20,341 bases of DNA from QHCF01 sp003244275 (GTDB taxonomy: Bacteria > Actinomycetota > Acidimicrobiia > Acidimicrobiales > QHCF01). Position 1 is the first letter of the stretch. Each line of letters begins with the position of its first letter. Both the position numbers and the translations under genes were made by a program. Shown piece by piece: positions 14,699-20,341 of the stretch. The stretch spans positions 1 to 20,341 of the forward strand of contig DAIROT010000041.1 of assembly GCA_036806345.1 (NCBI GenBank), in the 5' to 3' direction. The notes below the pieces were generated by a model that searched no databases, was not told the DNA's origin, and was given only the letters and a program-made list of their open reading frames with translations.

Positions 14699-15931
14699 CG
14701 CGGGGCCAGGCCGTCTGGTCGTGGGTCAGCACGGGGCTTGCCCGCGGATGGCGACTTGAGGCCGTGACGGCGAGCCCAGTCACGACGGTCGTCGGTCTCG
14801 GAGCTGGTAATGACAGCCAGGCGNNNNNNNNNNGCGCTCGAGCTCCTGGGCCCGTGACCGGCCGGATGCGCCAGGGCCGACCCGCAGCGAGAGATAGGCA
14901 AGTGCTCCGACGGGGATAGGCAACCAGAAGTTCACCAGCCGGTAGGAGATGACGCCCAGGATGGCTACGCCGCGGTATGACCCGAAACCGACCAGGACTG
15001 GTATCAAGATGCCCTCGACCACTCCCAGGCCACCTGGCGTCACCGGGATGGCGGCCATGACGTTGGCCAGGCCGTAGGCCACCAGCAGCCCATCGAGGGA
15101 GATGAAGTGGCCATGGCCGAAGGCAGCGAGGAACACCCAGAGTGAGGCAGCGTCGAACAGCCAGTTGGCCGCCGCCCAACCGATGGCCCTGACCAGGAGG
15201 CGACGGTCGGCGGTGAGCTCCCGCAGCCGGGTGGCCAGGCGTCCGACCAGCCCGCTCACCGCCTCCTCCTCCAGGAATGGGATTCGTGCCGCTACCGATC
15301 GCAAGACCCGGTCGGCTCGCGCCTCGCCCTTGGTGAGCAGCACGACCAAGGCCCCGAAGCCGGCGAAGAGCAGGACACCCACCAGGGCTGCTGTTCCATA
15401 GAGAGGGTTGAACCCCCTCAGAGGGATGGAGATCAGCAGGGCCAGCCACAGCACCAGGTTGAGGACCACCGCAGAACCGATGCCCTGGGTGGCCAGAGCG
15501 AATCCGGTATCGGCCCCTGTCACCCCCTTTTCGGTGAGGAGCCGGTAGCCCAGGCCAGCCCCGGCTGCCGTCCCGCCCGGCAGCACGTGGCTGACGGCCA
15601 AGGTGGACAGGTCGATCCGCATCAAGGTGGTGAGGGATGGGCCATCCTTGGGCAGCACAGTCTTGGTGAGCTGGCCGTAGGCCAGCAGGGCAGCTGCCTC
15701 CAGGACTATCCCGACCCCGATGTAGGCCGGTTGCACGCTGCCCAGCAGATGCAGGGCCTTGTGAGCGCCAGCCAGCTGGGGGACCACCAGCAACTCGACG
15801 ACCAGGATGAGGGCGAAGGCGATGAGACTCCGTCGCACCGAAAGAGGAATGACCCGCTCTCGCCGATTGTCGCTCGATGCCCTGTCATTTGACTGCCGGC
15901 CTCTGGATGGCCGCCCGGACGTGGTGGTCAT
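14692..15931 (-). CDS. YbhN/UPF0104 family membrane protein (lysylphosphatidylglycerol synthase TM-like), broken by gap
   Basis: Polytopic membrane protein of the flippase-like UPF0104 family; members lacking the aminoacyl-transferase domain have no settled activity. ATG 15931 (MTTTSGRPSRG) starts a short basic tail, then about eight hydrophobic segments. Family-like stretches are SHVLPGGTAAGAGLGYRLL, the WLFDAASLWVFLAAFG region, and IPVTPGGLGVVEGILIPVL near the end, followed by SYRLVNFWLPIPVG. 366 codons precede the run of N. Beyond it the same frame gives an implausible end at 14780. The frame shifted by one gives 40-odd polar residues starting LAVITSSETDDRRDW and stopping at 14692, which looks like the real C-terminus, so I end the gene there. 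The size of the gap is unknown. Divergent from the mannosyltransferase gene, suggesting a joint role with polyprenyl-linked sugars (inference). Confidence 0.75.
14824..14833. other. Assembly gap (ten N)
   Basis: Ten unknown bases, probably a placeholder of arbitrary length. The reading frame of the YbhN-like gene appears to change across it, so the true number of missing bases is probably not ten. The link between sequence left and right of this point depends on scaffolding. Confidence 0.95.
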
Positions 15932-15951
15932 CGGCCTCGGGGCAGGGGCAT
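15928..15951 (-). CDS. Possible leaderless 7-codon upstream ORF
   Basis: ATG 15951 opens an ORF encoding MPLPRGR. Its TGA overlaps the ATG of the YbhN-like gene (ATGA at 15931-15928). TACCAT at 15963-15958 ends exactly 7 nt before 15951, the spacing expected if transcription starts on that A. If real, it would be a leaderless leader peptide coupling initiation of the membrane-protein gene. Chance is a serious alternative. Confidence 0.25.
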   Translation of the reverse strand: MPLPRGR

Positions 15952-16001
15952 GGCGCCATGGTAGTGCCCACTGCGGACGACAATCGGCGTGATCGGAGGG
16001 G

Positions 16002-16030
16002 GGAACCTCAGGCCGGGATCGCCGTAAGCT
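16002..16030 (+). promoter_or_regulatory. Candidate promoter of the mannosyltransferase gene, ECF-like
   Basis: GGAAC (16002-16006), 16 nt, then CGTAA (16023-16027) follows the general ECF sigma pattern (GGAAC with a CGT-type -10). TAAGCT (16025-16030) also fits a TANNNT -10 whose start would be 16037, next to the GTG at 16038, so a leaderless transcript is possible. There is no ribosome-binding site before the GTG. Confidence 0.4.
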
Positions 16031-16037
16031 GCCAAGC

Positions 16038-16931
16038 GTGTCCGTCCTCGTTGTGCTGCCGACGTACCAGGAGGCGGCCAACATCGGGGCCGTGCTGCAC
16101 CGGCTCCGCAGTGCCTGTCCGTCAGCCCACGTGCTGGTGGTGGATGATGCCAGCCCGGACGGGACCGCGGACCTGGCCGCAGCGGTGGGCCACGAGCTGG
16201 GAGCGATCGACATCCTGCGGCGGCCGGGCAAATCGGGATTGGGTAGCGCCTACCGGGAGGGCTTCGCCTGGGGTCTGGCCCGGGGGTTTGACGCCATGGT
16301 GGAGATGGACGCTGACTTGTCCCACGATCCTGCCTCCATCCCGGAGCTGCTGCGCCCGTTGGGAGGATCGGTCGAGCTGGTGATCGGCTCCCGGTATATC
16401 CCTGGGGGGTCGATCCCGCAGTGGAAGGCCCACCGTCGGGTCCTCTCTCGCGCCGGGAACGTGTATGCGGACGCTCTGCTCGGTATGGCCGTGACCGATC
16501 TGACGTCAGGATTTCGGGCCTATTCCGCCTCCGTGTTGCGCCGGATCGACCTGGCAGCGATAAGGGCCGACGGCTACGGCTTCCAGATCGAGATGGCATA
16601 TCGGGCGGCGCAGGCCGGGGCCGAGCTGGCGGAGGTCCCGATCTGCTTCACGGACCGGGTCGAGGGACGCTCGAAGATGTCGCTGCGCACCATCGTGGAG
16701 GCGTTGGCCCTGGTGACCTGGTGGGGCCTGCTGCGGGTCACGGCCCGAGGGGCGGGGCGGACGCTCCAGTCGCCTCGCATTGAGTCGCCGGCCAGGATCG
16801 ACCGCGTGGCTCCGGTCGTATCACCGGTAGCCACCGATGGGACATTCCCGGTGTCGCCGTCAGACCACCCAGGTGCCGAGCGGGAGCCCCCTGCTCCAGC
16901 CTCACCGGCGAACCGCTCGACTGGCGGTTGA
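16038..16931 (+). CDS. Polyprenol-phosphate mannosyltransferase-like glycosyltransferase (GT2, DPM1 type)
   Basis: Likely transfers mannose (or another hexose) from GDP/UDP-sugar to polyprenyl phosphate at the inner face of the membrane, supplying lipomannan or mannoprotein synthesis. Starts at GTG 16038. The GT2 core (1-240) shows LPTYQEAANI (7-16), VVDDASPDGT (34-43), EMDADLSHDP (89-98, the metal-binding DAD), IGSRYIPGG (116-124), DLTSGFRAYS (154-163), YGFQIEM (180-186) and FTDRVEGRSKMS (204-215). These match the Dpm1/Ppm1 group closely. The last 60 residues are Pro/Ser/Ala-rich, have no membrane segment and look disordered, an addition not usual for the family. Divergent from the YbhN-like gene, with 106 nt between them. 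Convergent with a pseudogene pair. Confidence 0.9.
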   Translation: MSVLVVLPTYQEAANIGAVLHRLRSACPSAHVLVVDDASPDGTADLAAAVGHELGAIDILRRPGKSGLGSAYREGFAWGLARGFDAMVEMDADLSHDPASIPELLRPLGGSVELVIGSRYIPGGSIPQWKAHRRVLSRAGNVYADALLGMAVTDLTSGFRAYSASVLRRIDLAAIRADGYGFQIEMAYRAAQAGAELAEVPICFTDRVEGRSKMSLRTIVEALALVTWWGLLRVTARGAGRTLQSPRIESPARIDRVAPVVSPVATDGTFPVSPSDHPGAEREPPAPASPANRSTGG

Positions 16932-16949
16932 CGCGCCCGAACCGCAGCT

Positions 16950-17174
16950 CAGTTCGCTCACACGAAGCCAGGGTAGGGAAGGACCGACCGAGGGAGACCT
17001 TGGGATCGACTCCGACCACCCGTTCCAATACCGTTGCGTAGACGGAGCGAGAGTCGGTTGTGAAGCGCAGGTTGCGTCGTCCAGCCGGGCCAGTCCCTCC
17101 TCCAGCGGGATCACCTGGTTGGGCTGGTAGGCCGGCGCACGCCTGCTCAGGTTCGGTGCGTGTTGAGCAACCAT
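16950..17174 (-). pseudogene. Remnant of a DUF1501 gene (internally deleted, frameshifted)
   Basis: ATG 17174 lies one base past the DUF1800 remnant's stop and opens MVAQHAPNLSRRA, like the Arg-Arg start of DUF1501 proteins. The reading then jumps to what looks like the C-terminal end: EEGLARLDD in the same frame, and NLRFTTDSRSVYATVLERV followed by VGVDPKVSLGRSFPTL in another frame from about 17060. The DFRSVYATVL-type sequence is a hallmark near the end of DUF1501 proteins. Roughly 350 residues of the middle are missing and at least one frameshift is present. The left boundary is approximate. The function of the family is unknown; it usually pairs with DUF1800. Confidence 0.7.
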
Positions 17175-17175
17175 C

Positions 17176-17900
17176 TCAGTTGCTCACGTACTCGGGAGAG
17201 ACCAGGGCCAGGGCGATCAGTGACGCCGGGTTGCCGGCCACCCGATCCAGGGCCTGGGAGGTGGTGGTTGACCATGAATCCACCGACAACAGGTGGGTCG
17301 TCACTTCACCCTCGCCGCCATGGGCTCGTCGGCCACCGCCGACAGATCGGCCTTGGCTGCCACTCCGACCAGGTACTCGATGGGCTGCTTGACCAGGTCG
17401 GTACGGGCGGTGCCAGAGGTGAACTGAGGGTGGGCGAAGATCGCACGAAAGGCGGTATGGCCGAGGAAGGTCTTGGTGGGGCGCCCTCTCGCACGTCGGC
17501 CTCGGTGAAGGTGTCGATGCCCATGGTGAAGCGCTCCATCAGCTCTCGGGCGAAATTCTCGTTGGGGTGGGCCGCCTTGTCGGTGCCGGTATCCAGCCAG
17601 ATGAGCATGGCCGGGTCCTTGGCCACCGCCTGGGCGAGGACCTCGAAGCTGCCGGCGCCCATAGTCCGGAACACCTGGTTCTGGCCGTACATCAGACTCG
17701 GGAAGCGGACCTTGACCACCGAGGTGGGGAACTGGTTATGCCTCACCAGGTGATCTTCTCGCTGAGTGGGTTGGTGGTGGCCGCCATTCGCTGGAGCCAC
17801 CACAGCCCAAGAGGCTTGTCCTCGGCGGCCAGTGTGCGAAAAAGGGCCTGCCTCTGCGCCAGCGCCATGGCCTCGTTGGGCGGGTTGCTCCTTGCCAGTG
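17176..17900 (-). pseudogene. Remnant of a DUF1800 gene (5' truncated, several frameshifts and deletions)
   Basis: Four pieces read in order on the minus strand. (A) to 17746: LGLWWLQRMAATTNPLSEKITW. (B) about 17742-17493: HNQFPTSVVKVRF, LMYGQNQVFRTMGAGSFEVL, KDPAMLIWLDTGTDKAAHPN, ENFARELMERFTMGIDTFTE, ADVREG. (C) about 17478-17301: TKTFLGHT, AFRAIFAHPQFTSGTARTDL, VKQPIEYLVGVA. (D) about 17300-17176: ALDRVAGNPASLIALALVSPEY and stop. The PAML-LD, PNENFARELMERFT and TEADVRE blocks are diagnostic of DUF1800. Between A and B one base is lost from an expected Phe-Trp-His (FWH) stretch, creating TGA 17745-17743. About 30-40 residues are missing between B and C and more inside C. The N-terminal region of some 150 residues is absent. 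The intact neighbours argue against sequencing error as the general cause. Confidence 0.82.
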
Positions 17901-18011
17901 GGGTGAGCGCGGGAGGTGGGCGATGATCGCCCATGTGGCATCCACAACTCCGGCATGGGCCATGGGTGTTAGCAGAGTGTGAGGGCGGGATTAGGGCTAT
18001 GGCATTGGAGT

Positions 18012-18017
18012 TAGAGT
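18012..18017 (+). promoter_or_regulatory. Candidate -10 element of a leaderless response-regulator transcript
   Basis: TAGAGT ends 7 nt before 18024, next to the GTG at 18025. There is no Shine-Dalgarno sequence before that GTG, and no clear -35 box about 17 nt upstream. Confidence 0.35.
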
Positions 18018-18024
18018 CCTTCAG

Positions 18025-18723
18025 GTGGCGGCGGGGGGGGACTCGGGCGCCCCGGACCAGACGGCCAGCGGCCCGGTGAGGGTCATGCTGGTCGACGACA
18101 CCGAGTTGGTCCTCAAGGGTCTGGCCGCCATGCTGGAAGATTGTGGCGAACGGGTTGAGGTGGTGGGGAGCGCCTTCTTCGACCAGGACGTGAGTGATGC
18201 GGCTGAGCAGGCCGGGGTCCACATCGTCCTGGTCGACGTCGAGCTGATGGGCCAGGAGCAGCTGAGAGGTCCGATTGAGCGGCTCCTTCAGTCCGCCAGC
18301 TCGTTCAGGACGGCGATATACACCGACCGCCAGGAGGGGAGCTACCTGTTCGAGGCCCTGCGCCTGGGGGCGGCCGGATACCTGCTCAAGTCGACTCCTG
18401 CCCAGATGCTGGTGAACCAGCTGGAGAGGATCCGGGCTGGCGAGGTGGTCATCCATGCCTCCCTGGCTACCCGTGCCACCCTGGCCGCGACCAGGGTCAG
18501 CGACGGTCAAGGCTGGCCGGGCGCCGAGGCCGGCCTTACCAAACGGGAGAGCGAGGTCCTGGCTCTGCTGGTCGAGGGACAGGCCAACCGGGGCATCGCC
18601 GAGAGCCTGTTCCTGAGCGAGGAGACGGTGAAGACCCACCTTCGCTCCATCTACCGCAAGCTGGATGTACGGGACCGCTCCCAGGCCATCGCCACCGCCC
18701 TCAGGGAGCGCATGTTTCCCTGA
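18025..18723 (+). CDS. Response regulator, NarL/LuxR family (orphan)
   Basis: Cytoplasmic two-component DNA-binding regulator of 232 residues. The receiver domain (18-140) has the acidic pair Asp24-Asp25, the phospho-acceptor Asp71 in VLVDVE, a Thr100 at the switch position and Lys122 in LLKS. The LuxR-type HTH (171-228) is complete: LTKRESEVLALL, GIAESLFLSEETVKTHLRSI and YRKLDVRDRSQAI. It starts with GTG 18025; the first 17 residues are a disordered Ser/Gly tail. No histidine kinase is in the window, so partner and signal are unknown. It is followed after 55 nt by the zinc dehydrogenase, which seems to have its own promoter. Upstream lies the divergent DUF1800 remnant. Confidence 0.93.
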   Translation: MAAGGDSGAPDQTASGPVRVMLVDDTELVLKGLAAMLEDCGERVEVVGSAFFDQDVSDAAEQAGVHIVLVDVELMGQEQLRGPIERLLQSASSFRTAIYTDRQEGSYLFEALRLGAAGYLLKSTPAQMLVNQLERIRAGEVVIHASLATRATLAATRVSDGQGWPGAEAGLTKRESEVLALLVEGQANRGIAESLFLSEETVKTHLRSIYRKLDVRDRSQAIATALRERMFP

Positions 18724-18744
18724 AACCTGGATGCTGGCATGGGG

Positions 18745-18772
18745 GTGACTTTGGCCGCCCCCGGGGTAGGAC
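18745..18772 (+). promoter_or_regulatory. Candidate promoter of the zinc dehydrogenase gene
   Basis: GTGACT (18745-18750), a 16-nt spacer and TAGGAC (18767-18772) resemble -35 and -10 boxes of a housekeeping actinobacterial promoter, the -10 ending in C instead of T. The predicted start at 18779 is the A of the ATG, so the mRNA may be leaderless. Confidence 0.4.
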
Positions 18773-18778
18773 TCAGGC

Positions 18779-19963
18779 ATGAAAGCACTCACCTGGCATG
18801 CCAAGCGCGATGTCCGAGTCGACACCGTTCCCGATCCCACCATCCAGGAGCCAACTGACGCCATCGTCAGGGTCACCTCCAGCGGGATCTGTGGATCTGA
18901 CCTTCATCTCTATGAGGTGCTGGGGGGGTTCATGGACGAGGGTGACATTCTTGGCCACGAGCCCATGGGCATAGTCGAGGCGGTCGGGAGCGAGGTCAGC
19001 CAGATCCGCCCCGGCGACCGGGTGGTGGTGCCGTTCAACATCTCCTGTGGCCACTGCTTCATGTGTGGCCAGAGGCTGTACTCACAGTGCGAGACCACCC
19101 AGGTACACTCCCAGGGCAAGGGCGCCGCCCTGCTCGGCTACACCAAGCTCTATGGACAGGTACCGGGGGGTCAGGCGGAGTTCCTGCGAGTGCCCCAGGC
19201 TCAGTTCGGGCCCATCAAGGTGCCCGAGGGACCACCCGACGATCGCTTCGTCTACCTCTCGGACGTGTTGCCCACCGCCTGGCAGGCCGTGGAGTACGCG
19301 GCCATCCCGCCGGGCGGCAGCGTGGTCGTCTACGGCCTGGGGCCGATTGGTCAGATGTCGGCCCGCATCGCCCGCCACCACGGTGCCGGCCAGGTCATCG
19401 GCGTCGATCTGGTGCCCGAGCGTCTGGAATTGGCCCGTCGCCATGGGATGGAGGCGCTGGACATCAGCGCCGAGGGCGACATCGTGGGAGCCATCAGGGA
19501 GCTGACGAGCGGGCGCGGGCCGGACTCGGTCATCGACGCGGTGGGCATGGAGGCCCACGGGTCGCCGGTTGGCAAGCTGGCTCACCAGATGGTCGGTCTC
19601 CTGCCAGATGCACTGGGTGCCAAGATGACGGAGAAAGCGGGGATCGATCGCCTGAATGCCCTGCACCTGGCCATCTCCACCGTGCGTCGGGGAGGCACCA
19701 TCTCGGTGAGCGGCGTGTACGGGGGGATGATCGACCCCATGCCCATGATGGACCTGTTCGACAAGCAGATCCAGGTGCGGATGGGCCAGGCCAACGTCAA
19801 GCGCTGGATCGGCGACATCATGCCCCTGCTGGTGGGCGAGGGCGACCCTCTCGGCGTGGACGATCTGGCCACCCACCACCTGCCGCTGGCTCAGGGGCCC
19901 CATGCCTACGAGATCTTCCAGAAGAAGCAGGACGGGGCCATCAAGATCCTGCTCCAGCCTTGA
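18779..19963 (+). CDS. Zinc-dependent alcohol dehydrogenase (glutathione-independent formaldehyde dehydrogenase-like)
   Basis: Medium-chain NAD(P)-dependent dehydrogenase of 394 residues. The catalytic zinc site is Cys38 in GICGSDLHLY and His60-Glu61 in GHEPMG. The structural zinc site is Cys90, Cys93, Cys96 and Cys104. The Rossmann fold shows GLGPIG (186-191), then VIGVDLVPERLELA. The length above 380 and the SQGKGAALLGYTKLYGQVPG insertion resemble the FdhA-like group that oxidises formaldehyde or related alcohols without glutathione; exact substrate and cofactor cannot be read from sequence. No further gene follows in this direction within the window except a broken one. The alkyltransferase at 13377 makes a shared link to alkyl/formaldehyde damage tempting, but the genes are 5 kb apart and that is speculation. 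Confidence 0.9.
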   Translation: MKALTWHAKRDVRVDTVPDPTIQEPTDAIVRVTSSGICGSDLHLYEVLGGFMDEGDILGHEPMGIVEAVGSEVSQIRPGDRVVVPFNISCGHCFMCGQRLYSQCETTQVHSQGKGAALLGYTKLYGQVPGGQAEFLRVPQAQFGPIKVPEGPPDDRFVYLSDVLPTAWQAVEYAAIPPGGSVVVYGLGPIGQMSARIARHHGAGQVIGVDLVPERLELARRHGMEALDISAEGDIVGAIRELTSGRGPDSVIDAVGMEAHGSPVGKLAHQMVGLLPDALGAKMTEKAGIDRLNALHLAISTVRRGGTISVSGVYGGMIDPMPMMDLFDKQIQVRMGQANVKRWIGDIMPLLVGEGDPLGVDDLATHHLPLAQGPHAYEIFQKKQDGAIKILLQP

Positions 19964-20060
19964 GCGTGCCAATGGGGCTGACCTCAGCACCGACCACCAC
20001 CAGGGTCTGGATGACGCCTCCTCGGTCGCCTCGGGGGTCGCTTCGGCTGTAAGCTCAAAG

Positions 20061-20330
20061 GCGGCGGAGGAAGGCGCGGCATACGCTCATGGCGAGAACC
20101 GGCCCTTGGGCTCTTTCCTTGTACTAATCGGCGCCTACGGGGTGTTTGTGGCTCTGCTGTCAGTGCTCGTCCGCGCCAGTGGAAAGCGGTTGCCGGACCG
20201 CTGGCCTGGGCCGACCTGACCCTGCTCACTGTCGGGACCCACAAGGCATCCCGATTGCTGGCCAAAAATCCGGTTACCAGTCCACTAACCCAGATCTTTC
20301 ACCAGGCCCGGGTGACTGAGTAGCGACATC
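20061..20330 (+). pseudogene. Frameshifted DUF1360 remnant
   Basis: DUF1360 proteins are small membrane proteins of unknown function. One frame reads ENRPLGSFLVLIGAYGVF, VALLSVLVRASGKRLPDR and then hits TGA at 20217-20219. From about 20198 another frame continues with LAWADLTLLTVGTHKASRLL and AKNPVTSPL, the family's ATHK and VTSPLRAPFTR region. A further one-base shift after VTSPL would restore RSFTRPG in place of RAPFTR, then a stop follows. So at least two frameshifts are present within 150 nt. No clear start codon is found in the first frame, although GGAGGAAGG (20066-20074) looks like a former ribosome site. The gene would continue past the window. The stretch 19964-20060 holds nothing else I can identify. 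Confidence 0.7.
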
Positions 20331-20341
20331 CCACAAAAGGC

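Noticed and set aside
14780..14823. YbhN-like C-terminus in the original frame across the N run
   Set aside because: Depends on the gap being exactly ten bases; the neighbouring frame gives a longer and more protein-like ending.
17743..18876. 377-residue minus-strand open frame opposite the response regulator
   Set aside because: Most of it is a shadow of the regulator; only its last 40 or so residues are meaningful, as part of the DUF1800 remnant.
19964..20060. Terminator after the zinc dehydrogenase
   Set aside because: GCTGA-CC-TCAGC is a tiny palindrome with a 2-nt loop and no T-run.

Overview
The window is high-GC DNA (roughly two thirds G+C by eye) from an actinobacterial-type genome. 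Gene order (mltG next to aroE; ppk1 close to a Nudix gene), frequent GTG/TTG starts, ATGA/GTGA overlaps and leaderless-looking promoters all fit Actinomycetota. An uncultured Acidimicrobiia-like lineage is my guess, not something the sequence proves. A run of ten N at 14824-14833 shows that this is a scaffold, probably a draft or metagenome assembly.

Layout. (1) 1-3682, plus strand: cell-wall and shikimate genes mltG, aroE, a rodA/ftsW-type SEDS polymerase and a bifunctional-nuclease (DUF151) gene, tightly packed. (2) 3712-5034, minus strand: a second, actinobacterial RodA-like SEDS gene, convergent with the first block. (3) 5170-13329, plus strand: a polyphosphate block consisting of ppk1, a CYTH-CHAD protein, a Nudix hydrolase, a CPA2-type cation/proton antiporter with universal-stress-like C-terminal domains, and a Ppx/GppA exopolyphosphatase with an HD-like C-terminus. 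Junctions are at most about 40 nt, so one transcription unit is likely. (4) 13377-15931, minus strand: a YbhN/UPF0104 membrane protein (3' end broken by the assembly gap), an ECF-type sigma factor, and an O6-alkylguanine-DNA alkyltransferase whose start overlaps the sigma stop. (5) 16038-16931, plus strand: a polyprenol-phosphate mannosyltransferase-like GT2. (6) 16950-17900, minus strand: decayed remains of a DUF1800-DUF1501 gene pair. (7) 18025-19963, plus strand: an orphan NarL/LuxR response regulator and a zinc alcohol/formaldehyde dehydrogenase. (8) 20061-20330: a frameshifted DUF1360 remnant.

Three things stand out. First, short in-phase tandem repeats (15-, 18- and about 19-21-bp units) sit in termini, linkers or loops of five unrelated genes; several encode a similar [T/P]-G-[D/E/G]-rich pentapeptide. 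Second, the same 14-nt AT-rich element, TGRRGTATTTTTCG, stands in front of both divergent genes of the rodA/ppk1 pair. Third, an ECF sigma factor is translationally coupled to a DNA-alkyltransferase with an extra N-terminal segment, which suggests an alkylation-linked regulatory pair. No tRNA, rRNA, CRISPR array or insertion sequence was recognised.
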